The position numbers were made by a program, and so were the translations under genes. A stretch of DNA of 64,000 nt from Nymphaea colorata (Eukaryota; Streptophyta; Magnoliopsida; Nymphaeales; Nymphaeaceae): contig NC_045138.2 in assembly GCF_008831285.2 (NCBI RefSeq), positions 7,843,205 to 7,907,204 on the forward strand. Reading direction: 5' to 3'. Shown piece by piece: positions 20,262 to 30,950 of the stretch. Below the pieces are notes generated by a model that saw only the letters and a list, made by a program, of their open reading frames with translations, did no database searches and was not told the origin of the DNA. How positions within the stretch are numbered: position 1 is the stretch's first letter; each line of letters opens with the position of its first letter.

Positions 20262-22675
20262 ATGGCCATCTCTGAAGCTGAATCTCCTCTTCTTGCGGAT
20301 GGTGACGGTGGCTTTCTCGTGGACAACACCATGGGCTTCAAAGGCCACCGAGCTGTCGGCGGCTGGAGGTCCTCAGCCTTCCTAATTGGTAAGGAAAGAA
20401 AAAAGAGAGGAGGGGAATCAGGGGAAGGGAGGTTTAATCAAGAGGGTGGTCGACTGGTCGTCCATTCTCGAGCCCTTTACCACGATTTGAAAGAAAGCTT
20501 TGATGGGTGTTTAGATGCAAAGCGTGGGCGGGGACAGAGATGCTCCATCCTGCAATTTCCTAACTTATCTCAGTTCTTTTCTGGATACCAATGCAGGAAA
20601 ATTTTGCCTTTCTTCTTCTTCTGTTCTGTTTTTTCTGTTTATTTTTTTTCCTTTTTGTAGTTTTGAGTATCTTGTTGTTTACCACTTGCTTGGGGAAGTG
20701 AAGGTTCTGAGGTGTGCGAGAAGCTTGCTTCCTGGGGAGTGGTCTCCAATCTCATTAACTACCTCACGGGACCTCTGCATCAGTCCAACGCTATGGCGGC
20801 AGCGAATGTGAACATTTGGCTGGGTGTGTTGGCTATGCTGCCTCTGTTGGGGGCGTATGTGGCTGACGCCTATTTAGGCCACTACATGACCATTCTCATA
20901 TCTGGCCTGCTTTACTTGCTTGTACTCTCTCTCTCTCTCTCTCTCTCTTTTTCTCCCTCTCTCGTGTGCCTTAGTCCGAAAACTGAGACAGGATTGTGAA
21001 AACTTTCAGGGTTTGGGATTCTTGACTTTATCTATGGTGCTTCCATTTGGTTGTGGTGGTAGCGACCGTTCAAGATGTGCTTCCCCACCAGAGATTCAAG
21101 TGGCCTTCTTCTTCTTCTCCCTTTACTTGGTTGCGTTAGGAGCCGCAGGGCACAAGCCATGCTTGCAGGCATTTAGTGCAGACCAGTTTGACGAGAGTGA
21201 TCCTAAGGAGAAGAGATCCAAGAATTCTTTTTTCAATTGGTGGTGTTTTGCATCTTATCTTGCGGGTCTGATCTCCATATTGGCCCTAAATTACGTTCAA
21301 GAATATCTGGGTTGGGGACTCGAATACGGTGTTTCGTGCATGTTCATGGCATCTTCACTGGCAATTTTCTTGGTTGGCACCTTCACCTACCGGTTTAAAT
21401 TAGCCCCAGAAAGAAACCCTTTCACAAAGATTGCGCAGGTGTTTGTTGCCGCTATACGTAAATCCAAATGGCCCATGGAAGAATCAAATTGCTCCACTGG
21501 TACTAATGGGCAGTTCGGGTAAAAAAACATAGGAAAGCTGTATGTTGTTTTTCTTGCTCTGTCTTCTCTGCTTTCCAAGCATAATGGTAGATCTGTTCTT
21601 ATTCCTTGCTGCGGTTTTTTCAACTAAGCATTTCCACTCATTCTCATTGTGTCAAAAGATTCTGACTTCATGAAACCTTTTCGCAGTAGAGGTTCACATG
21701 AACACTATTTTATTATTATTATTATTTTTTCGGCCAGAGATTTCCTGTTAATGATAAAAAACTGGGGGCATGTGTTGGTAGCAGTTCTGGCTCCATTCCG
21801 ATAGATCGCTTATTAATGTCTGTCTTGTGTTGCATAGGTTCTTAAATAGAGCTGCAATTCAGGTGAACTCAGAACCTTCTTCATGTAAGAGGACCAACTG
21901 GATAATATGCTCAGTTGAACAAGTCGAAGAGGTAAAGGGAGTTTTACGCTTGATTCCCATATGGGCTGCATGTTTGGCATATGGAATTTTTCCTCCCCAG
22001 TCATCCACTTTCTTTACAAAACAAGGTTCCACCATGGACAGAAAAATCGGACCAAATTTCTCTATTCCAGCAGCGGCCTTACAGTGCTTCATTGCTATGA
22101 CTGTAGTTATCTTCCTCCCTATCTATGACAGAATCCTCGTTCCAGTTGCAAGGAGTTTCACGGGCCTTCCTTCTGGCATAACACTGCTGCAGAGGATAGG
22201 AACCGGTATGTTTTTGTCAATATTGGCTTTGACAGTGGCAGCTCTGGTAGAGCTGAAGAGGCTGAAGATTGCCAGAGATTCAGGTCTGGTGGACCTGCCT
22301 ATGGTGACTCTGCCCATGAGCATATTTTGGCTGTTACCCCAATACGTGCTGTGTGGTGCTTCTGAGGGCTTTGCAGTGGCGGGAATGCAACAGTTCTTTT
22401 ATGATCAGATGCCGGAGAGTCTACGGAGTGCTGGAGTGGCGCTTTATATTAGTGTGTATGGATTAGGCTGCTTGTTGAGTGGCTTTCTTGTTTCTCTGGT
22501 GGAGAAACTGACCAAGGAAACAAGGGGAGGCAGTTGGTTCTCAAACAATCTTAACAAAGCTCATCTCGATTACTACTATTGGGCCTTGGCTGGACTTAAT
22601 GTTCTTGGCTTGTGCGTGTTTCTGTTCTCTGCTCAATCATATGTTTACAGGAGCAAAACATGCTTCTTGCAGTGA
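20262..22675 (+). CDS. NRT1/PTR family (NPF5-like) transporter, four exons
   Basis: Exons are 20262-20388, 20704-20921, 21010-21518 and 21838-22675, all with GT-AG borders, joining in frame to 563 codons plus TGA, a normal NPF length. NPF proteins are proton-coupled membrane carriers of peptides, nitrate, hormones or glucosides; the substrate here is unknown. The N-terminus MAISEAESPLL and GHRAVGGWRSSAFLIG resemble NPF5 members. The ExxE[K/R] proton-coupling motif is EVCEK at 45-49, followed by NLINYLTGPL. QFDESDP is at 174-180 and the PTR2 signature region FFNWWCF at 189-195. A charged central loop (about 230-270) separates two hydrophobic halves, and the last helix is YYYWALAGLNVLGLCVFLF. 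The family's usual FNWWYF has Cys for Tyr. The start at 20262 is chosen by homology; an in-frame ATG in better context lies at 20079. Confidence 0.9.
20922..20950 (+). repeat. (CT)n tract abutting the donor of NPF intron 2
   Basis: The 88-bp intron 2 (20922-21009) begins GTACTCTCT and continues as about 12 CT units, placing a length-variable microsatellite immediately after the splice donor. The downstream acceptor is ACTTTCAG|GGT. Confidence 0.8.
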
Positions 22676-22953
22676 TGCGTGTCAGCACCCCGGGGCCAAT
22701 TTTCACAGAAATGAAGCGTAGAAATGAGCGGTAATAACTGCTATTTCTCTGGAGCATGTGGTGAAGCGATCCCCTACTCATTCATTACAAACAAAGTGTA
22801 AAGGATCTTATGATTTTGTTTCTGCTGATTTTCACATTTACTGCACCACTGTGACTATTATGCCTGTTGTATGGCTTGGCAGTTGCAAGCACAACACAGC
22901 GGCAGCGGCACTGAAAAAGTATTTTAGTATGAACTTTAGTATGGAAATATGTA

Positions 22954-22959
22954 AATAAA
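22954..22959 (+). terminator. Candidate polyadenylation signal of the NPF gene
   Basis: AATAAA lies 279 bp after the TGA in T-rich sequence, a plausible plant 3' UTR length. No other canonical AATAAA was noticed between the stop and this point. Confidence 0.4.
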
Positions 22960-25455
22960 GATTCAGTTTGATAGAAGTTCAAGATTGCTAGTATCATCCT
23001 GTCTTATTGTTTTCCAAAGAATTTGGACTTGACTACATTTTGTATAGCATCCAGGAGATAAAAATTTAATTTTTTTTTTTTTTGGCAAAGTTTGTGCGTT
23101 GGAGAGATGAGGAGGTTTCAAGTTGCTTTCTTTCTTCTTCCTCATGGAGTCGACCACCACACTGTAGATCTCAGTCTTGCAAAGAAAACTTGAACAAATA
23201 TAGGATGTTGTTGTATGTGTGACTTTGTGAGGATTAAAGCCTATATTTTTCAATATGATGCATCAATGTTCTTCTTGCGAAGGTCTGAAAAAACCAATTA
23301 ATCTGGATCTTATAATAGTCAAGACTTGTTGAACCTTTTCCCTTGGCCAATAAGACATGGTTCAAGTGCTTAATTATCGTTGCTAAAGACACCATAAATC
23401 ATCACTAATTTCACTTTAGTAATCACTTTTTAGCAATAAGCTTTTAAAATTTCACCATCCGATCACATCGAACATCCCACAGGATCGAATTGTTCTATAC
23501 ACATACATATAGGGCCAAGATGAGGCTCAATAGTTGTAGTGCAGATGGCCCATAACATTTAACATAAATGAGAAAACACGCACTTGAGTTCCAATAGGGC
23601 CAATATGAGGCTCAATAGTTCATAGTTGTGGTGCAGATGGCTTGGCTCTATCCCTGCCCTGCCGTTGCTCTTGCGAGTATGATTGCTACCCAATAGTATT
23701 CTGCCAGCAAGAGAAGGGGCGAGGCAGGCTGCTAGTAGCCAGGGGGGTGTTGGGCTCAAATCTTTTAGGGACCCCCATTGCTATTTGTACATGTATATAG
23801 GAAAGTTGGTACAACCCAGAGACAGGAGACAGAAAATAGACACATTAAAGATAATTATTGAAGTACTTTCTGCAACCTAACCTCATAGACATAATTTTAA
23901 GAGTGATTGGTGACAAACGTATATTAGTTGTTTTTCACTTTAATAATGTTTTTTTTTTAATCGAAAGATGAATTGATCTTAAAGCATCAAAATTTTTTAT
24001 AGCAGAAAAGATCAATTTTTCTTACAGGAATATCTTGAACTAAAAAATGATTTATATAAATTAGTGTTTACAAACACAGTATGAGGCTGACATTTGTTTA
24101 AACACGTTTCGATACAAATTTAAGAGGTCTCGTTTTCATCCCTCATGCAAATGATATGGTATTTACCGATTAATATATATATATATATAGACACACACAT
24201 TAATCACACAACTTTTTCGGTGATCTCCTCTTCCTATAATTGTGACATGTGGTCAGGTCTATTTTCAACTCTAAATTATTTGCACAATCGGCTGGATGTT
24301 TTACTTATATAATGTGATTTGTCACCTATTGAATATGTCCCATTTTGTTTGTATCATTTAAAAAGAGTCCGAAACACGTTTCGGTCTTTAATGGCCATAC
24401 GTGGGTGGTGGACGCCTTTATTTTACGATTTTGTTATCAAACTATCAGTTATTTCTTTACTGACACTTTTTTTGGGGTCATTAAAGAGCCTTCTTTTTTC
24501 TTTTTGGAAAAGCGAACTGGTGCAGTCAGTAAAGAGCGGTTCTTTTTTTTTTGTGCTAACAGAGTCGGTGCCGGCATCAAATTAATTAAAGACATTAGAC
24601 TACCACTAAAGCTTTTCCATGGTGTCGTTCAAGTAAGTTACGAAGGTCTAAGCTTCCAATAAAGGATCTGCAGGTTCGAAGGTCTAAGCTTCCTCTCGTC
24701 GATAAAGAAGAGATTGTCTATAATTTAAGACTTTACATTTGATTCTTCTCTTTTCAAAATGATATAAATTTGCCTAGATTTCCACAAAAAAATTGTTTTT
24801 AATCTTACCTTCAAAATTCATTACCTTTCCTACATAGTAATATTAAATATTAATATTTTATTTTGGAGTTTTTAAATCTATTTGATTTCTCTTCATTTAC
24901 TCCACATCTCTCATTTCTGTCTCAATTTTTTGAGAGTTGCATACAACAAGAAAAATGAAAACACATTGCATTTCCATTCCGTCATATTTGTCACCCCTTT
25001 ATAATGTTTTGGGACTTGGCTGAGAAGTGATATACTCATTAATTACAATATCGTGCATCCACTATTTACAGTACTAAGGAGTAGTACCTATAAAATCAGA
25101 CTGGACTTTCACCGATTCAACTGTCTGACCTGTTATGTTATATCCCTCGATGCAAACTTGATTAAGGATGAACATGTGAGACATCCATTATGGAGGGACA
25201 CATTATGCCACAAAAAAAAGACATTTGTTCTAAATGCCATTACCAGTGCAAGCAAGTAATTTGGCGAACCAAAACAAAGGTCTTTCTGGTTTCCCTTTGA
25301 AAACAAGTTACACGTTGATTTAATACTTTTCACTTAAATGAAAACTCATTTTCCAAGTACACACATACTCTAATTGTTTCCTTTTGTTTTTCTTCATGCA
25401 ACGAAAAGCAACGTCATGTTGAAAGGAAAAAAGAGGATTGGAGTTACTCTCCCTG
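22960..25455. other. Gene-free stretch downstream of the NPF gene
   Basis: AT-rich. A local duplication (GGCTCAATAGTT to GTGCAGATGGC) occurs at 23512-23550 and 23597-23643. Segment 23820-24150 is shared in diverged form with 46190-46620. An (AT)n run is at 24174-24189, and CGAAGGTCTAAGCTTCC is duplicated near 24640 and 24677. Confidence 0.4.
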
Positions 25456-25461
25456 GTAACA

Positions 25462-25720
25462 CTACAACAAATAATGTTATTTTCTAGGGCTGCTGCCGTG
25501 ACCAATAATCAAGTTTCCATTACCTACAATGTTTTTGGCAATGGTTCATATTTTAGCGATTACTATAGGCTTCCCTTGCCATAGGTCTTGTGCCCAAAAA
25601 TAATTGTGCAAGGCAAAAGCCGTTGCCAAAAAGATTTTGAGCGCAGTTCACCTTGTTATTAGCTATGATTGGAGCCGTTGCCAAAAGGATTTTGGGCACA
25701 CCTCAAGTTCTTATTGGCTA
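25462..25720 (+). mobile_element. CACTA transposon end fragment
   Basis: CACTACAACAAATAATG at 25462 resembles the CACTACAAGAAA terminus of CACTA (En/Spm) elements. Subterminal words GCCGTTGCCAAAA recur at about 25619 and 25673, as is usual for the binding sites near CACTA ends. No matching opposite end was found. Confidence 0.55.
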
Positions 25721-25730
25721 CAATTTTATA

Positions 25731-25762
25731 TAAATATAAATATAAATATAAATATAAATATA
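25731..25762. repeat. (ATATAA)n-like microsatellite
   Basis: Five or so ATATAA units within the CACTA fragment edge. Confidence 0.8.
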
Positions 25763-28730
25763 TATTCAAATAAAATTGAAAAGACATTCTCACAATTGAT
25801 TTTCATTAAATAAAAAACACTACAATAGTGTGTCCAGCTAACCCCAAATTATAAACATATTCATCCAGTATCCAGTTTTCAAAGAAATTTTTATTTGATT
25901 GATCAAAGACTGATCCTGTTGATTCAATATTTTCTCCACCTTTATCTTCATCTGCTAAAAAAAAATTCATCTGTTATGTTTATGTCACCAAAATTCAACA
26001 AAAAAATCCATGATGAGCTTGAGTTCTAACAAAACATTGCTAGGAGACGATTGGGCACCATTTTGTGCATATAGACATAAGTGAAAAAAAACACAATAAT
26101 GGAAACTCATTTTTTAAGCAAAAAATCTTGCAAAGAAATAAGGTTCTTGGAGAAATTAGCGATCATGATTTTTTCTCTAAAGGTGCCACCATGAGTGGCC
26201 ATGCAATATTTCTCCATAGACTACCTCACAATTGAAATGTAGCAAACAGAAGACGAAATAGTGAGGCATCCAAATGCTTATCAAACCAACAACACAAAAT
26301 ATGTGAGCAAATAAAAAGAGAGGAAAGGCAAAATAGAAGGAAACCTGTGATAAGAAGGCCTAAGGAAGTCATATTGTTTGCCTGAGGATAATAAAATAAT
26401 GAGAAGAACATTAGCCTCACAAGAACAGAAATCTCACACTTTTGTGCTCATTAGTTTTTCCAAAACATGAACCACTTTTTGCCGTTTTACACTACGTGTA
26501 GTGCCATGCTGATATTATATGGACAGAAAAATTTAAGACCTCATTATATTAGCCAAAAAGAGGAAAATGGGAAAATCAAATAATACCAGAAAAATCTGTA
26601 ATTGCACATACAATAACAGGACAAAAATAACCAATATTGCATGGTTCAAGGTACTTGGTTCTGAAACCTAAATTTTCAGCGGTAACTAGGATGTTGTAGC
26701 CATTGTGAACTGCACAAACATGGTTCCCCGAAAGAGAAACAATAACATTAACTAAAAGTACATGAGAGAAAGAACAGATGCATGCCAAACTGCTTTTGGA
26801 GTACTGAAACCTACTAGCAAGAAAGAATTGATGCAAGGAGAGTAGCATGAAGTCCCTCACAACATGTTGATCTGTGTATTTTCAAATGGGTACAGCCGTA
26901 TAGGTAGGGTTCAGGATCAGCTTAGAGAAAGAGGAGAGACTAAACCACCAACTTTTGCCGACATGATCAGAGGAGGTAATAAAATCAATTCATGTATGTA
27001 ACTTGTTAGGCCTTGAGAGATAAGAAAAGCTACTCACCAGCCCTTGGAGTTCAGCTAATTCAAAGAGCACTAAAATATAAAAAAAAACACAATTGAAAAC
27101 TATTGGCACATATGAGTTATAGTTGCTTTACATTTCAAATACTCAATGTTTTGATTGTCCAGTACCTATAAATACTTCTGTCTGCCTTTATCTATAATTT
27201 ATGTTCGAAATCTCCATTTCCCTTGATTTCAGTCATCCAGAACTTTTCTTCCTTGCATGTTACAACAACAATTTACCTGGGATTTTAGTGGATGCATTCT
27301 CTTTCAAATTTATTTTACTTTAAATTGAAATTCCAAAATATCGAATATTCCAACAGATTGATTTATGAATCGCTTGAACTGAAAAGTTGACTTGAACTGA
27401 AAAGTTGAAAGTCATGCCAAAACACTTGAATGTGAACCAAACTTCAAATGCCACCAGGGTAATGTATGCCTAAGAACATGGATATGATAATTATCACAAG
27501 CTTGATACTGTTATGTTATCCTAAATGAGTGAATTTCATCTGAGGCCAAACTCCATCTTTAAGTCCAAAGCAGTGTACAACTTAAAACAGCAAACAAATT
27601 CAAGTAGAATGCAGCCATGATATGCAGACATCATATTTTCCTGGTGACTGATTGAAAAGAGTGTAAAAACTTGAAAATATTCTGGTTTTCTTCATCTTAT
27701 TTGCTTCTTCTTCTTTTTTTTTCCTGTGTACATATTTGAAATGATGAATCCTAATATAACAGAATTTTAGGTTTCTACCTAAGTAACATTTAGGAACTCT
27801 AGATAGAAAATGAGAAGTAAGATCATTCCACTCAGATTGCTAAAGTGCAGACCTGCATCGTAGTTTAGTTACACACATGGAGAAACTTGAGATCGATCCA
27901 TACGGTTATACATAGAAGATGCCATTCATCCTACATAAATTTTCCTTCTTCACTACTGATGTCATTTTCAAAATTAGGGGTGTGGTTTTGCCATCAAAAA
28001 ATCATCTTATAGATCTGCAACAAAGATGCTAAAGCAAGCTAGAAAGTAATTGATCTAATCATGTTGTTAGTTAAGAGAATAATCCTAGAAGATTACTAGA
28101 AACAAGTATAGAATAAATATCTATACCAACTTGTAATTGCAGTCCTTTTTCCAGTAGAGCATGCACTAAATTTTATTGAACTAGTGAAGCCAACTTTGCA
28201 TATGAGTAAACAAATGGCAGCTCCAGCTCAAATATAAAACTGCCCACCATTGCATGCACTCATGGAAAGATGATAGTGACCATAAATGGCAGCAATACAT
28301 AACATGGCATAAGGAAGATATATATGTAATTTAGGAAAAATATCTAATTTAGTAACCCTTGTAAGCAAAACTCTACAAACTTTCAATTGAATCCAGAGTT
28401 TTGTTGAATACATTTAGTCAAAAAACAAAATGCACCTAAGTCATATCCTGTTAAATACCATGTCTTCCAAATCCTCATAGAATGTTCATAAGAAGGAAGG
28501 TAGGCAATCAGCCTGCACAACCTATGAACATAAACCATTGTACTCATGGGTGTGCACGAGGATACCAGACTGTTCACACCCCAACCTTCCCATGACTTGT
28601 GGACAAGGGAAATCACACATGAAGCAGTAAACTTTGGATATTGTTTGTGAGAATCAACCATTTAAAAGCCATTAACAGGGGTAATCGATCCAAGGCCTAG
28701 ATTTTCTCAAGTTTTGTCAAGTCATTTTTC
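25763..28730. other. Gene-poor stretch with weak minus-strand exon candidates
   Basis: On the minus strand a 32-nt segment at about 27038-27070 (VLFELAELQGL) sits between TTTTAG and GTGAGT, and about 25870-25958 (ADEDKGGENIESTGSVFDQS) follows a TTTTTTTTAG acceptor. These could be exons of one gene with long introns or chance matches. No start, stop or family could be fixed. Confidence 0.25.
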
Positions 28731-28739
28731 TTACGTGCA

Positions 28740-30165
28740 TGTGCAGAGGTTGGATTTTTGGATTTTGGAGTTCTTCTTGAACGAAACTTGGATTTTATTG
28801 AGAGTGTTTCTATATTTCAGAAATTTTGAAAATTGAAAAATTGTCTTTAGAGTGATATTTTTGAATTAATCATATATTTTAGCAATTGAACTTTGGATTG
28901 ATAAAAAAATTAGAGTTTGGAAATTGAGAATTCAGATATTGGATAGAATTGAGGATTTTGAAGTTGAATTTCAAATAGAATTAGAGATTCAAATTGGATT
29001 AGAAATTGAGATCGTGAATTGGACATTGAAAATTGGAGATTTGGTTTAGACTTTGGATTTTGACTTGAAAATTTTTGGAATTGGAATTTGGGTTTGAAAC
29101 CAAATATTGGATTTGACAACTGAAGTCTATAATTTTTGAAAGTTGGATCATGGGGATTTAAAATTTCTAAGCTTGGAATGGTCAGAAATCGACCAATATT
29201 TTGAGATTTTGAACTTAGTTGTTTCGAAGTATTGGGAATACTTGATTCCATTTCATTGGTGAGATTAAAAAACTAGATTTGAGGATTCCAAGTCTAGCTT
29301 TGGAGAATTGTTTTAATTTGATAAACTTGGTTTTTGACCAAGATCACAAAATTTCCTTGATTTGGATTTGAAAGTTGGTTTGATTTTTGTAGAAAATCCA
29401 ATGATGGATCTAAAATTAATTTTTGAAAATGTAGGATTTACAATCATCTTGAAATTTTGTGCTTTTACATCAAAATAAGTGAGGTGCTCAAGTTTTTGTT
29501 GCAATATAACTTGGTCATGGTAGCAACTTCAACTTGACTCACTTAGATATTGCAAAAGTGATTGGGTGCATTTGTGAAGTGAGTATATGCAGACATTTAT
29601 AATCTGCATGCACATCCATGCATCACACTCTTTTACTCCATGCAAAATTTAAATTGATCTTCACATGGATATAGGTCCACCTTGGAGGTGGGATGTGTAG
29701 GACGTACCAACCAATTTCTTGATATAGAAGAAGCTTTTGGAGATAATGTCCATGAGTCTAAGTTTTGGAAATTCTAGTTTTGAAAATGAGACTTCAAAAC
29801 AAATTGAGTGAATGTCAACTAATTTTGGCTAGAATATAGATGAAGATGATCAAAGCCCAACATTTGGAAAATCGGGGATTTTGAATTTGATTTTGAAAAT
29901 AAGTTTTGATTTTACAAGTTGATTTCAATTGGTTTCCTAGATCCACGACCCATCATTGGAAAGTTATAGGAATTGGCTCTAAAGAAATTCTCCAAATTTC
30001 TCTAGATTGATGTTTTAGAAAACCAATTTTGAGTTGGAAATAGATAGAAAATAGCTCAATTTGAGAAATAATAGTAGCCTGTATTGGATTTGAAAATGGT
30101 TGACTATTTGAAAATGTATATTTCCAAATGAGTTTGGTGAGAATAAAATTTTTCTAGTGGTTTTG
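28740..30165. repeat. Low-complexity TTGGATTTTGAAATT-rich tract
   Basis: Degenerate repetition of words such as GATTTTGGA, AATTGGA and TTTTGAAATT covers over 1.2 kb, densest at 28740-29480. The minus strand is correspondingly rich in Asn, Ser, Pro, Phe and Gln codons without any domain. It looks like an old decayed satellite-like or LTR sequence. Confidence 0.4.
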
Positions 30166-30172
30166 GATTAGA

Positions 30173-30950
30173 TCAAAACAGTTGTTTTGGATCTAGGTGT
30201 TTCTTTTGAAACCCAACTAGATTTTTTTTGTTAATTGTTGTTTTTTGAAATCTTAGAGATTTCTGAAATTTCAGAAATGTGTCATGATCACCATCTTTAT
30301 TTTGTGAAGAATGATTGAATCTGCTTTCAATGTCATGTAGATACCTCAAACAAATTGTTAAACATTCTTCCGCTAAGTAACCTTCTGCAATTGAGCCGTT
30401 TGGGTGGCTTCGATTATGCATACATGTCTTAAGTATAGTAAGATAAATGTACATATAAAAATAGTAAATGACACTCTACCATTATCAACATAGATTAAGT
30501 AATCTATAAGGTATAATTGGCACATACCTTTCAATGGGGTACATCCAACGATATTGCACAGGTCCTCCTAATATTGCCTATTTACACAAGTGCATAGGCA
30601 AATGCATCATAATATCAGAAAACACAGGAGGAAAAATAGTTTTGAGCTTGCAAAGTAGGATATTAATGTCTCCATCCAAATGTTTGAAATCATTTTCTGA
30701 AGCTACTTTCGAGCATCAGCTCTTGAAAAACTTGCATAGCTCAACCAATACTAAGCTGACACTCTTCGGCAATGATTTTCTGACAGCTAATGGAAGGATG
30801 TGGTGCACTAAAATATCAGTCATGACTTTTAAGCCCTGATACTTTTGCTTCTTTAAGTTGCACTTACATTGAAATTTTTGATGCAAAGCCATTAGGGTTT
30901 CTTAGATTTTTCAGTACTTTGCAAAATAATCTTCTTCCATTTTTCTTCAT
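30173..30950 (-). mobile_element. CACTA (En/Spm) transposase relic
   Basis: The minus strand carries the C-terminal transposase region of the tnp2 type. An exon at about 30533-30840 reads GLKVMTDILVHHILPLAVRK, then VSLVLVELCKFF, IFPPVFSDIMMHLPMHL and GGPVQYRWMYPIER, ending near a splice site. A second exon, about 30290-30430, gives HPNGSIAEGYLAEECLTICL and RYLHDIESRFN. These match the DUF4218-type region that follows the CACTA catalytic core. Stops (for example after FFKS and CK) show decay. It is not joined to the CACTA end at 25462 with any certainty. Confidence 0.75.

Noticed and set aside
20920-21522. A single 200-codon frame running through NPF intron 2 and exon 3
   Set aside because: It begins in the (CT)n intron; splicing 20921 to 21010 restores the conserved GLLYLL-GLGFLTLS junction of the NPF family.
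28910-29504. Minus-strand frames rich in Asn, Ser, Phe and Gln
   Set aside because: They mirror the low-complexity TTGGATTTTGAAATT tract and show no domain.
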